A program made the translations under genes and the position numbers. Below, piece after piece: positions 9,267 through 17,904 of a stretch of 64,000 nucleotides of DNA. The stretch's first letter is position 1, and each line of letters starts with the position of its first letter. The notes below the pieces were generated by a model. The model was not told the origin of the DNA, did no database searches, and saw nothing but the letters and a program-made list of their open reading frames with translations. Origin of the DNA: Bacillota bacterium (GTDB lineage Bacteria > Sysuimicrobiota > Sysuimicrobiia > Sysuimicrobiales > Segetimicrobiaceae); NCBI GenBank assembly GCA_021324295.1, contig JAJPJJ010000082.1:102248-166247 (forward strand), given 5' to 3'.

Positions 9267-10277
9267 TTGAGACCGAGAGTGTTTGTCAGCCAACCGATCC
9301 CGGAACCCGCCCTGGACATGCTGCGTGAGGTCGCGGAGGTAAGCATGTTCCCGCGTCTCGATCGCAACATGAGCGAAGACGAGTGGATCATGGCCGCCCA
9401 GCGCGCGGACTACCTCTTCGTGATGGGCGGGAACATCATCACCGCCAACGTTATCAAGGCCAACCCGAAACTCAAGGGCATCGCGATGGTGCACCGGCGG
9501 CTGCCAACCAACAACGCGATCGACCTAGATGCCGCGCGGGCAGTTGGCGTGCCCGTGGTCTTCCAGTATCCCTGGGAGCCGGTGTACGATCGGATCGCGG
9601 AGGCGACCTGTGATTTGACCATCGCGATGATCCTTGACCTGGCCTACCGGTTGTCGGACGCCGACCGCTACACGCGATCAGGCCGGCCGCTGCAGGAGCA
9701 CACCATGGCGCTCATGGGCATCGGCGTCACAGGGAAGATCGCCGGGCTCCTCGGCCTCGGCATCGTTGCGCGCAAGATGGTGCCGCGCCTGCGCGCGTTC
9801 CGGATGCACGTGCTGTACACGAAACGCACGCGGCTTGCGCCCGAGGAGGAGCGCGCGCTCGGCATCGAGTGGGCGGACCAGGGCGAGATCCTCAGGCGCA
9901 GCGACTTCGTCTGCCTGGAGTACGACTACAATCCGAGCAACCACAAGATCATCGGCGAGCGGGAGTTTGCTATGATGAAGCGCACCGCGTATTTCATCAA
10001 CACGGCACGGGGTCGGCTCGTTGACGAACCGGCGCTCGTGCGCGCCCTCCAGAACCGGACCATCGCGGGCGCCGGCCTAGATGTCTTCTGGCACGAGCCG
10101 CCGGGATCGCCGGAGATGGCGCCGAGCCCGGAGTTCTTCAAGATGGACAACGTCGTACTGGCGCCGCACAACGGGGGCGCGACCTGGGACGCGCGCACAG
10201 AGCTGACGAGGGCGACGGCACGCCAGATCATCGCGCTGATCGCGGGGGAGCGTCCGGAGGGACTGGTGACGGACTGA
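9267..10277 (+). CDS. D-isomer specific 2-hydroxyacid dehydrogenase
   Basis: NAD(P)-dependent oxidoreductase interconverting 2-hydroxy and 2-oxo acids, 336 residues. The nucleotide-binding glycine motif is GLLGLGIVA (160-168), with the last glycine replaced by alanine. The catalytic triad is recognisable as R248 in NTARGRLVDE, E277 in FWHEP and H301 in LAPHNGG. The TTG start at 9267 is supported by GGAGG six bases upstream; the sequence MRPRVFVSQPIP then matches the usual N-terminus. The gene begins after a 217-base gap, so it may start a second transcript that continues into the amidohydrolase four bases downstream. The region around residues 215-230 (EYDYNPSNHKIIGE) departs from the usual HxPLTxxT pattern, which suggests an unusual substrate. 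Confidence 0.85.
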   Translation: MRPRVFVSQPIPEPALDMLREVAEVSMFPRLDRNMSEDEWIMAAQRADYLFVMGGNIITANVIKANPKLKGIAMVHRRLPTNNAIDLDAARAVGVPVVFQYPWEPVYDRIAEATCDLTIAMILDLAYRLSDADRYTRSGRPLQEHTMALMGIGVTGKIAGLLGLGIVARKMVPRLRAFRMHVLYTKRTRLAPEEERALGIEWADQGEILRRSDFVCLEYDYNPSNHKIIGEREFAMMKRTAYFINTARGRLVDEPALVRALQNRTIAGAGLDVFWHEPPGSPEMAPSPEFFKMDNVVLAPHNGGATWDARTELTRATARQIIALIAGERPEGLVTD

Positions 10278-10281
10278 GCCG

Positions 10282-11286
10282 GTGAGGTCGCTCGACGTCC
10301 ACTTCCACGTTGTTCCCCCGGCGTTCGCGGACGCCGTGCGCCGGGGCGTCTTCGTCGCGGCGGTGCACACCGAGCGCTCGGGGGGTGTGGAGCGCATGGT
10401 CTACCACGCCCCGCCGGACGTCGTCCTCGAGCCCGGCACGGCACTCCGGCCGGATCTGTACGACGAACGGCTCATCCTTGAGGGGGTGACCCGGCGGGGC
10501 CTGGACGTAGCCGTGATCGGGCCGTCGCCGGAGGAGTTCTACTACTGGGTTGAGCCGGCGCTTGGAGCGCGCATCGCTGCGGCCCAAAACGACGGCATGG
10601 CGGAACTGGTCCGGGCGCACCCGGACCGCTTCGTCGGGCTGGCCACGCTGCCGATGCAGGACCCTGAGCGGGCCGCTGCAGAGCTCGACCGGGCGGTGAC
10701 GGAGTTGGGGCTGCGCGGCGCGGAGATCTGCACCCACGTCAACGGCCGCGACCTCGACCATCCCGGCCTGCGGCCGGTGTACGCGGCGGCGGAGCGGCTC
10801 GCCGTCCCGCTGTTTCTGCATCCGCAGAACTGGGGCGACATGCGGCGGCTTCAGGACTACGCGCTGTGGAACCTCGCCGGGTTTCCGTTGGAGACGGCGC
10901 TCGCGGCCTCGCGTCTCATCATGGGTGCCGTCTTCGAGCAGTTCCCGAGGCTCCGCGTCATCCTCGCGCATGGCGGAGGGTACCTGCCGTACCAGGTCGG
11001 CCGGCTCGACCAGGGTTACGCCGCGCGGCGCGCGGCGAAGGGGCGGCTGCGGCGCCGTCCCAGCGAGTATCTCGCGAACCTGTACTGGGACAGCCTGACG
11101 CACAACGCCCTGTCCCTGCGGTTCCTGCTGGACCGCGTAGGCGACGGCCACGTCGTGATCGGCAGCGATTATCCGTTCGACATGGGGGACGCGCGGCCGG
11201 TGGACACCGTGCGTGCGCTGGGGCTTCCCCAGGACGTCGAAGAGAAGGTACTGGTCAAGAACCTCGCGGGGTTGCTGGGCCTGTGA
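10282..11286 (+). CDS. ACMSD-like amidohydrolase (module B)
   Basis: Paralogue of the amidohydrolase at 5147, 334 residues and alignable along its whole length. The same metal-binding motifs are kept: DVHFHVVPP, FLHPQNWGDMRR, LAHGGGYLPYQVGRLD and IGSDYPFDMGD. GTG 10282 starts the gene four bases after the dehydrogenase stop, and the second importer follows 74 bases later. The conserved blocks are nearly identical while the linking helices differ, as expected for an old duplication that may have changed substrate. Decarboxylation or hydrolysis of an imported acid is inferred from the family only. Confidence 0.85.
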   Translation: MRSLDVHFHVVPPAFADAVRRGVFVAAVHTERSGGVERMVYHAPPDVVLEPGTALRPDLYDERLILEGVTRRGLDVAVIGPSPEEFYYWVEPALGARIAAAQNDGMAELVRAHPDRFVGLATLPMQDPERAAAELDRAVTELGLRGAEICTHVNGRDLDHPGLRPVYAAAERLAVPLFLHPQNWGDMRRLQDYALWNLAGFPLETALAASRLIMGAVFEQFPRLRVILAHGGGYLPYQVGRLDQGYAARRAAKGRLRRRPSEYLANLYWDSLTHNALSLRFLLDRVGDGHVVIGSDYPFDMGDARPVDTVRALGLPQDVEEKVLVKNLAGLLGL

Positions 11287-11360
11287 GCGGCCAGACGCGG
11301 CGCGCCGCGGCATCGGCGTCATCCGGCAGCCGGACTGCGGGAGAGTAAGGAGGGATTGGC

Positions 11361-12668
11361 ATGCGGAGATCGCGCCTCGTACTGGTCGCCACGCTGCTGG
11401 CGGTCGTCCTGTCCGCCTTGCTGCTCGGCAGCGGGGGACGGGCCGCGCGTTCGGCTCCGCCGGGCTTCCCGACGGGGAGCATCACGCTCACGATGTTCGG
11501 CAGCGACGAAGCGCCGGGGTTCCACGTCGAAGAACGTCTGATTGCCGAGTGGCAGCAACTGCATCCGAACGTCACCGTGCAGGCGCAGCAGACGCCCCTG
11601 GGGCCGGGGTTCCAGAAGCTGTCCACGCAGCTGCCGAGCGGCGGCGGACCGACCCTGTTCGCCGTCTTCGAGCCGTGGATCGAAGGCTTCGTGCCGTACA
11701 TGGTGCCCGCGATCCCGGCGGCATTCGGCTTGGCCAGCATGCGGCAGATCTACGATCTTTACCTGCCGCATTCGCTGGATGCGCAGAGCCGTGGCGGGGC
11801 GATCTACTGCCTCCCGAACTCCGCTCCGGCCTGGAGCCTTCTTGTCAACAAGCCGCTGTTTACCGCGGCGAGTCTCCGGATCCCGGAGGACATCCCGCGT
11901 ACATGGGCACAGGTCGCCGCCCTGCAGAAGAAACTGACCAAGTACGACGCGAACGGCCAGCTGGTCCGCCGCGGTTTCGGTATCCGGTACACCGCCGGCC
12001 CCCAGTGGTACGCGATGCTGTTCGTAGCGACGGTCGAGTCGCAGGGCGCCCGGGTGCTGGACCGGGACGGCACGCCGCTGCTGACCTCTCCCGCGGCTGC
12101 CAACGCGATGCGGGTCTTCCAGGAGAACGCCGTTGCCCCGACGATCACGAAAGACGTGCAGACGTCGCCCTACCAGGACTTCGCCGATGGGCTCGACGTG
12201 ATGTCCTACGGAGGGGCGAACGCCGTGAGCTTCGCGATCCGCCTCAATCCGGATCTGAAGGGCAACGTCTACGTCTCGCAGCTGCCGAGCCTCTCGGGGA
12301 AGCCCGGCGGGTCGCCGAAGTACTCGTTCGACTACTGCGTCAACAAGAACGCGTCCGCCGCGGAGCAGTTCGCGGCGTGGAGCCTCATCGATTACATCAC
12401 GAGCCACGGCGTGGTGCGCTTCATGAACACCGGAAGCATCACGCCGCGCAAGAACGTCTTCGAGGCGCCCGAGGTCAAGAGCACCCCCTTCATCGAGGTA
12501 TTCAAGAACGAGCTGATCTACGCCCAGCGGTTGCCGCAGACCCGGCATTGGGGCCAGCTGCAGGCGGCGATTCAGAACGGCGTGCAGAAGGTGGTGTTCA
12601 AGAACGTCCCCGTCCCGCAGGCGCTGCAGGAAATGCAGCAAGAGTACCTGCAGGCGATCGGCAAGTAG
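11361..12668 (+). CDS. Extracellular solute-binding protein, sugar-type ABC importer (module B)
   Basis: Receptor of the second CUT1-type importer, 435 residues. The signal peptide is MRRSRLVLVATLLAVV onward to about residue 33, with no lipobox cysteine. The mature protein opens with ITLTMFGSDEAPGFHVEE and WQQLHPNVTVQAQ. A strong AAGGAGGG ribosome site precedes the ATG. It has the same lineage as the receptor at 3821: both share TSPYQDFA/SSPYQDFA, an ARxSAAQ/KNASAAE segment and the C-terminal run of a valine-rich helix before the stop. The two receptors probably bind related but different ligands. Two permeases follow. Confidence 0.9.
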   Translation: MRRSRLVLVATLLAVVLSALLLGSGGRAARSAPPGFPTGSITLTMFGSDEAPGFHVEERLIAEWQQLHPNVTVQAQQTPLGPGFQKLSTQLPSGGGPTLFAVFEPWIEGFVPYMVPAIPAAFGLASMRQIYDLYLPHSLDAQSRGGAIYCLPNSAPAWSLLVNKPLFTAASLRIPEDIPRTWAQVAALQKKLTKYDANGQLVRRGFGIRYTAGPQWYAMLFVATVESQGARVLDRDGTPLLTSPAAANAMRVFQENAVAPTITKDVQTSPYQDFADGLDVMSYGGANAVSFAIRLNPDLKGNVYVSQLPSLSGKPGGSPKYSFDYCVNKNASAAEQFAAWSLIDYITSHGVVRFMNTGSITPRKNVFEAPEVKSTPFIEVFKNELIYAQRLPQTRHWGQLQAAIQNGVQKVVFKNVPVPQALQEMQQEYLQAIGK

Positions 12669-12744
12669 GCGTTCGAAGAGAGGAGCGTAATCGTCCCGAC
12701 TCCGGAAGCCCCGCCAGTCTCGAGCCGGGACCCCGCGACGCCTC

Positions 12745-13686
12745 GTGAGCGGCGAACGCATCGTACGCGTTGCCGTCGCCGGCTGGCCGGCGGAGCCATT
12801 CTGGACCCGCGTGCGCCGGCGGTGGCTTGGCCCCACCCAGCCTTGGTGGGGGGCCGCGTTCACCGCGCCGGTCCTGGTGCTGCTGGTGTGCTTCAAGTTC
12901 TGGCCGATGAGCTACGCTGCGTGGCTCAGCCTGACGAACGCCTCCCTGACGGACCGGGCCCGGCGCTTCATCGGCGTGTCCAACTACGTGCGCCTCTCGC
13001 ACGACACGACGTTCATCGGCGCGCTGGAGACCACGGCGCGCTACGTCGGCGCCACCATCGCGGTGTCGATGGTCCTCGGGCTCGCCCTCGCCGTGCTGAT
13101 CAACCAGAAGGTCCCCGCACGGGGAGTGTTCCGTACGCTGCTCTTCCTGCCAGCCGTCGTGCCGCTCATCGTCGTGCCCATCCTATGGCAGTTTCTCTTC
13201 CACCCCTACGGCCTGGTCAACAACGCGCTGAAAGCGCTCGGGCTGCACCCCGTGAACTGGCTGCTCTCGCCCCAGGGCGCGGTGGGAGCTCTCGTGGTGG
13301 CGACGGCCTGGCGGCTAACCCCGCTGTGCATGGTCATCTACCTGGCCGGACTGCAGTCGATCCCGGGCGAATTGTACGAAGCCGCGAAGGTCGATGGCGC
13401 GGGCGCCGTGCGGCGGTTCCAGTCAATCACGCTGCCCATGCTCAAGCCAACGCTCCTCGTCGTGGTCGTGTTCGCCATCACGTTGACCGTCCAAAACTTC
13501 GTGCTGGCCCTCGTCATGACGGGCGGAGGTCCCGATAACGCCAGCACCACGCTGTCGCTGTTCGTCTACCAGACCGGCTTCCTGGGGTTCCAAATGGGCT
13601 ACGCATCCGCGGCCGCCCTCGTGATGCTGTTGATTATCGTCGCCTTTACGGTGGTGAGCCTCCGTGCCTTCAGGATCGAGGAGTGA
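12745..13686 (+). CDS. ABC importer permease, MalF-like (module B)
   Basis: Membrane subunit of the second importer, 313 residues and about six membrane helices. The first is FTAPVLVLLVCFKFWPM, and the EAA loop is ELYEAAKVDGAGAVRRF followed by LPMLKPT. The order and sequence mirror the permease at 6158, for example LFLPAVVPLIVVPILWQFLFHPYG against the same block there. It starts with GTG and is followed by the MalG-like partner after six bases. No ATPase is encoded nearby. Confidence 0.9.
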   Translation: MSGERIVRVAVAGWPAEPFWTRVRRRWLGPTQPWWGAAFTAPVLVLLVCFKFWPMSYAAWLSLTNASLTDRARRFIGVSNYVRLSHDTTFIGALETTARYVGATIAVSMVLGLALAVLINQKVPARGVFRTLLFLPAVVPLIVVPILWQFLFHPYGLVNNALKALGLHPVNWLLSPQGAVGALVVATAWRLTPLCMVIYLAGLQSIPGELYEAAKVDGAGAVRRFQSITLPMLKPTLLVVVVFAITLTVQNFVLALVMTGGGPDNASTTLSLFVYQTGFLGFQMGYASAAALVMLLIIVAFTVVSLRAFRIEE

Positions 13687-13692
13687 GGACCG

Positions 13693-14541
13693 ATGAGCTC
13701 GGCGACCACCGCCGTCCGCTTGCGAGCGCACGCTGCGACGATCGCGCTGCTGCTCCTGCTCACCGGGGTGACCGTCGTCTTTCTGGTACCAATCTTCTGG
13801 ATGGTCTCGACGTCGCTGAAGTCGAACCAGCACGTCTTCGACCTGCCGATCCAATGGTTCCCGCGTCGGCCGCTCTGGAGCAACTATCCGACCGCGTATG
13901 CCACTGTCCACTTCACGCGCTACCTTGTGAACAGCGCGATCGTGACGGGAAGCGTCACCATCCTGAACGTGGTGCTCTCGGCCCTCGCCGGTTACGGCCT
14001 TGCGAAGTACCGCTTTCTCGGCCGTCACGTTCTGCTGCTGCTCATTCTCGCGACCTTGATGCTGCCGCTAGAGGTAGTCATGGTGCCCCTCTACCTCACG
14101 GTGCAGCACCTGGGCTGGCTCAACAGCTACCAAGGCATGGTCGTTCCCGTGTCCGCGAACGCGCTCGGAGTGCTGATGATGCGGCAGTATTTCCTGTCGC
14201 TGCCCGATGATCTGATCGCCGCCGCGCACATTGACGGCGCGGGCCACCTCGGCACCTTCCTTCGCATCGGCGTCCCGCTGGCCTGGCCGGCACTCCTGAC
14301 GGTCGCGATTCTGATCTTCCAGTCGACTTGGGACGACTTCGTGTGGCCGTTTCTCGTCATCAGCAGCCCGTCGAAGGCAACCGTTCCGCTCGCCGTGCAG
14401 TCGTTTCAGTCTGCCGAGACGTCGAACTTCCCGATGCTGATGGCCGTGTCGTCGATCGCCTCCGTGCCGCTGACGGTGCTCTTCTTCGTGTTTCAGCGCC
14501 AGATCATCAGCGGCGTTGCGACGACAGGGATGCGGCACTGA
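13693..14541 (+). CDS. ABC importer permease, MalG-like (module B)
   Basis: Second membrane subunit of the module B importer, 282 residues. Landmarks are IFWMVSTSLKSNQHVF, the periplasmic PIQWFPRRPLWSNYP, the EAA loop DLIAAAHIDGAGHLGTF and the C-terminal FVFQRQIISGVATTGM. It closely parallels the permease at 7149. The TGA stop shares one base with the ATG of the Dabb protein that follows (TGATG), so translation is probably coupled. This ties the Dabb proteins to the transport operon. Confidence 0.92.
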   Translation: MSSATTAVRLRAHAATIALLLLLTGVTVVFLVPIFWMVSTSLKSNQHVFDLPIQWFPRRPLWSNYPTAYATVHFTRYLVNSAIVTGSVTILNVVLSALAGYGLAKYRFLGRHVLLLLILATLMLPLEVVMVPLYLTVQHLGWLNSYQGMVVPVSANALGVLMMRQYFLSLPDDLIAAAHIDGAGHLGTFLRIGVPLAWPALLTVAILIFQSTWDDFVWPFLVISSPSKATVPLAVQSFQSAETSNFPMLMAVSSIASVPLTVLFFVFQRQIISGVATTGMRH

Positions 14542-15233
14542 TGCTGCGGCACACGGCGCTCTTCCTCCATCGGGACACGATTACCGAGGACCAGAAGCTG
14601 GCGATGCTACGGGGGCTCGCCTTCCTGCGCATGGAGTGCGCCGGGGTGCGCGCAGGCGACTACGGCCAGGACCTCCTAGGCGGTTCGAGCCCGCTGCTCG
14701 CGGTGCCGCCGTGGCAACGCACCCCGCGCTGGCGCGCGCGCCGGGAAGGACCCCCGAGCAACTACGACGTCGCGCTCCACCTCGACTTCGACGACGACAC
14801 CGCCTTGGCGCGGTACCTTGCCGACGAACGGCGCGTCGCCATCGAGCGCTGCAACGCCGCCGTCAATATCCCGGAGCTGACCGCGCGCATCGAGTGGCGA
14901 TACGAAGGGGCGCCGTTAATCCGCCGCGGGTTTGTCCGCCATACGGCGATGTTCGTCTGGGCCGACGAGGCGGACCCCGCCGCGCGTTCGCGCGCTCTCT
15001 CGGCCGCCCGGGGCCTCGCCAGGGCCCCGGGCGTCGTGTCCGTCGTGGCGGCCGAGGACGTGGGTGGCCCCGCGGCTAACTTCGATTGGGTCCTGGACGT
15101 GCAGATGCAAGATGCGGCGGCTGCCCGCGCCCTGGTCGAGGGTCCCTGGTACGCCGGCGCGATGGGCATCATCGCACCCGCGACCAAGTACGAGTGGACC
15201 GCGCGGGTCACGCACGTGATGCGGGGCTACTAG
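14541..15233 (+). CDS. Tandem Dabb (stress-responsive A/B barrel) domain protein 1
   Basis: A 230-residue protein with two Dabb-type ferredoxin-like half-barrels. The first runs from MLRHTALFLHRD through YDVALHLDFDDDTALARYLADE; the second runs from FVRHTAMFVWAD to KYEWTARVTHVMRG. Dabb domains dimerise into barrels and include small-molecule-binding proteins and cyclases such as olivetolic acid cyclase. A two-domain chain could make one barrel alone. Between the halves is a tryptophan- and arginine-rich insert (WQRTPRWRARREG). The start overlaps the permease stop codon. Two more proteins of this type follow; their enzymatic or binding role is unknown. Confidence 0.75.
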   Translation: MLRHTALFLHRDTITEDQKLAMLRGLAFLRMECAGVRAGDYGQDLLGGSSPLLAVPPWQRTPRWRARREGPPSNYDVALHLDFDDDTALARYLADERRVAIERCNAAVNIPELTARIEWRYEGAPLIRRGFVRHTAMFVWADEADPAARSRALSAARGLARAPGVVSVVAAEDVGGPAANFDWVLDVQMQDAAAARALVEGPWYAGAMGIIAPATKYEWTARVTHVMRGY

Positions 15234-15237
15234 TTCG

Positions 15238-15879
15238 ATGACGATCTCGCCGGTCCTGCGCCGCGTGGTCCTGTGGCGCTGGAGTGCGCGAGCCACCCCG
15301 GAGCAACGGCTCAGGGCTAAGGAGGGGCTCGCCTACATCAGCTATGCGAGCCCTGTCGACGCCGTGGATTTCGGGGAAGACCTCGGCCTGTCCGGCGGCA
15401 CGCACTACGATCTCGTGCTGCTTCGGGATCATCGCGACAAGGCGTCCTGGGACGAGTACAACCGTGACGCTCACCACTACCGGGTCGGCGGGTTCATCGA
15501 TACGATCACCCAAGAAGGCAAGACGGTGCGGGCCGACTACGTTTACAAGGGCCCGACGTCGGTGCGGGGTCGGGTGCGCCATCTGGCGCTCTACGCGTGG
15601 CGCGAGGGGCTTGACGAACGGGAGAAACGGGAGGCGCGCCGGGCGCTCGCGGGCCTGCGCGTCGCATGCGATGTCATCTTCGCGCTCGAGGTGGCCGACG
15701 ATCTGGGGTGGGCCACGGTTGGAAGGGCCGATCTCGTGCTGGAGGTGCACTTCCCTGACGAGAACGGCGCCCGGGCATTCCTCGGGCACCCGGCATACCG
15801 CGAGGCCGCCGAGCTGCTCGCCGGGCTCACGCGCCCAGAGCGAACGGCCACGATCCAGCATCGAATGAAGATGGGGTGA
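15238..15879 (+). CDS. Tandem Dabb domain protein 2
   Basis: A 213-residue relative of the preceding gene, starting with ATG four bases after its stop. The first Dabb half is LRRVVLWRWSARATPEQR to WDEYNRDAHHYRVGGF; the second is RVRHLALYAWREGLDEREK to GHPAYREAAELL. It lacks the long tryptophan-rich insert of its neighbour and is more divergent, so it probably has a distinct ligand or pairs with the neighbour. It is the last gene of the module B transcript and faces a third Dabb gene on the other strand. Confidence 0.75.
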   Translation: MTISPVLRRVVLWRWSARATPEQRLRAKEGLAYISYASPVDAVDFGEDLGLSGGTHYDLVLLRDHRDKASWDEYNRDAHHYRVGGFIDTITQEGKTVRADYVYKGPTSVRGRVRHLALYAWREGLDEREKREARRALAGLRVACDVIFALEVADDLGWATVGRADLVLEVHFPDENGARAFLGHPAYREAAELLAGLTRPERTATIQHRMKMG

Positions 15880-15940
15880 CCTCAGCATGAGGAGGACCGC
15901 CAGCCGGGGTGACAAGGTGGATGCCCGGCAAGGCCTGATG

Positions 15941-16633
15941 CTACGGCCCCCGCATGATGTGCGAGACGCGTGCCGTCCACTCGTACTTCGTCGCGGCGGC
16001 CACCGCTTCCATGGCCCGCGCATAGTACGGACCCCCGAGCAGCTGTTCCACTGCGGCGCGATCCGGCAACTGCACGTCCAGGATCCAGTCGTAGTTGCTG
16101 ACCAGCCGCCCGACGTTGTGGCCCACCGCGACCGCCTCCACACCCGGCGCCTTGCTGAGGGCCCGAACGGCGTTGAGCGCCCGCTGCTTGGCCTGTTCCG
16201 ACATGCCGTCGGCCCAGACGAACATCGCCACATGCCTGAGGTGTCCCCGCCGCGTCGGCATCTCGCCGTCCAAGTACCAGTCCACTCGGGCCGTCAGCTC
16301 GTCCCAGGACACCGCTCCGTTGAACGCCGAGGCAGCCCTATGGGCGGGGTGCGGGCCGTACTGGCGGTACGCGTCCCAGTCATCGAAATCGAGGTGGAGC
16401 GCCACGTCGTAGTTGGCCGGAGGACCATCCTTTCCGCACCTCCAAACGGGCATCGCCTCGAAGGGAGGCGGGTCATCGAATCGCCGGGAGCCGCCGAAGA
16501 CATCGTCGCCGTAATCGCCCGACCGCACCATCGGGCACTCCATGCGGACGTAGGCCAAGCCCTTCAGCATCTCCGCCTGCAAGGTCGGTGTGGTCGTATC
16601 GCGCAGCCGCCAGATCACAGAGTGACGCAACAT
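15941..16633 (-). CDS. Tandem Dabb domain protein 3
   Basis: A 230-residue close paralogue of the protein at 14541 but on the opposite strand. Shared blocks include RMEC near residue 35, SGDYGDDVFGGS, YDVALHLDFDD, VRHVAMFVWAD-like RHVAMFVWADG and the C-terminal KYEWTARVSHIMRG. The ATG at 16633 is chosen because the protein then begins MLRHSVIWRL, exactly where the paralogue begins. The frame remains open upstream, but without family resemblance. It is convergent with protein 2 and divergent from the Gfo/Idh/MocA gene. The inverted copy suggests that local duplication with inversion shaped this island. Confidence 0.75.
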   Translation of the reverse strand: MLRHSVIWRLRDTTTPTLQAEMLKGLAYVRMECPMVRSGDYGDDVFGGSRRFDDPPPFEAMPVWRCGKDGPPANYDVALHLDFDDWDAYRQYGPHPAHRAASAFNGAVSWDELTARVDWYLDGEMPTRRGHLRHVAMFVWADGMSEQAKQRALNAVRALSKAPGVEAVAVGHNVGRLVSNYDWILDVQLPDRAAVEQLLGGPYYARAMEAVAAATKYEWTARVSHIMRGP

Positions 16634-16794
16634 GACACGAATATTTCTCGTCGGTGCGCGGCGCGGTCCTGCGTGCGCGCGGCGGCCGGGCCTGAAGGGA
16701 CACGGCCGCGGCAGCGCAGGCGACCGTCGATCATGTGGCTGCCCGCTGCGCATGTGATGATTTACGCCGTAGGGGTCGGCTCTGATTTCACGAT

Positions 16795-16818
16795 TGTCCG
16801 CGACGGCGTCCGCGGACA
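16795..16818. promoter_or_regulatory. Inverted repeat TGTCCGCG-N8-CGCGGACA, candidate operator
   Basis: Perfect eight-base arms separated by eight bases lie between the divergent Dabb protein 3 gene and the oxidoreductase gene, about 70 bases before the latter's ATG. The position between divergent genes favours a regulator site; absence of a T-run argues against a terminator. The binding protein is unknown. Confidence 0.35.
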
Positions 16819-16890
16819 CAGGCGGGGAGGCGACCGATAGCCGTCGAAGGGAAGACTGCGGGATACCGCGGGAGGGCCGGGGGGAGTCAG

Positions 16891-17886
16891 ATGCCATTGG
16901 GATGGGGAATTATCGGGACCGGCGGCTTTGCCGGCAGCGCCACGGCGCCCGCGATCAACGCCCTCGGCACGGAAGGGTCGCTGATCGCCGTCGTCAGCCG
17001 CGACCGCGGCCGCGCCGAGGCGTTCGCGAAGCAGCACGGGGCGTGCCGAGCGTACACCCACTACGCGGACCTGCTGCGCGACCGCGAGGTCGACATCGTC
17101 TATATCTCCACCCCCAACGCGCTGCACGCCGAGCACGCCATCGCGGCCGCGCGGGCCGGGAAGCACGTGCTCTGCGAGAAGCCGCTGGCCACGAGCGTGG
17201 CGGATGCGCGCCGAGTTGTCGAGGCGTTCGAGGCGGCCGGGCTCAAACTCGGCACCCACTTTCAAACGCGCCATCACACTGCGTTCGCCGAGACGAAGCA
17301 CCTGCTCGACCGGGGGACGATCGGCGACGTGATCCTCATCCAAATCGAAGTGAGCTCAGGGACGAACCAGCTGCGGAGCTGGCGCGCCGACCCGCAGCTC
17401 GCCGGTCTCGGCTCGATCAACAACATCGCCGTCCATCCGTTCGATCTGCTGCGGTACCTGCTCGGGTCCGAGGTGCGCGAGGTGGTTGCGATGACCGACG
17501 TGGGCCGCAGCACCGAATTGGAGCGCATGGTGCTCGCGCTGCTGCGATTTCAGAACGGGACGCTGGCGTACGTCAACGCGAACCAGCGGGTCCCGCACTT
17601 TCAGCCCGACATCGACATCTACGGCACCGATGGTCGCGTCGTCGGCATCGACTGCACCCGGCCCTTCCGCGAGGGCGAGCTGCGTGTCCTGACTGCGGCG
17701 GGAGAGCAGGTCACAAAGCACTCGAGCAAGGACGCCGTCGTGCGATCGGTGGCGGCCTTCAATGACGCCGTCAAGCACGACCGCGAGCCGAATGCCTCGG
17801 GGCTCGATGGCCTCCGTAGCGTGCAGCTGACCGACGCCGTGATCCAGTCGGCCCGGGAGGGGCGGCTCGTCGAGGTGACCTACTGA
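16891..17886 (+). CDS. Gfo/Idh/MocA family oxidoreductase
   Basis: NAD(P)-dependent dehydrogenase, 331 residues. The N-terminal Rossmann motif is GIIGTGGFAGSA (7-16 region), and the catalytic lysine lies in the EKP motif (96-98, within CEKPLATS). The C-terminal half has the usual alpha/beta domain with GLGSINNIAVHPFDLLRYLLG, where the histidine is the typical catalytic position. The family oxidises or reduces sugars, inositols and other polyols, sometimes at a C-N bond. A GGGGGAG ribosome site precedes the ATG. It is divergent from Dabb protein 3 and is followed directly by the broken M24 peptidase gene. Confidence 0.88.
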   Translation: MPLGWGIIGTGGFAGSATAPAINALGTEGSLIAVVSRDRGRAEAFAKQHGACRAYTHYADLLRDREVDIVYISTPNALHAEHAIAAARAGKHVLCEKPLATSVADARRVVEAFEAAGLKLGTHFQTRHHTAFAETKHLLDRGTIGDVILIQIEVSSGTNQLRSWRADPQLAGLGSINNIAVHPFDLLRYLLGSEVREVVAMTDVGRSTELERMVLALLRFQNGTLAYVNANQRVPHFQPDIDIYGTDGRVVGIDCTRPFREGELRVLTAAGEQVTKHSSKDAVVRSVAAFNDAVKHDREPNASGLDGLRSVQLTDAVIQSAREGRLVEVTY

Positions 17887-17904
17887 TTGACACGGGGGGG
17901 CGCG

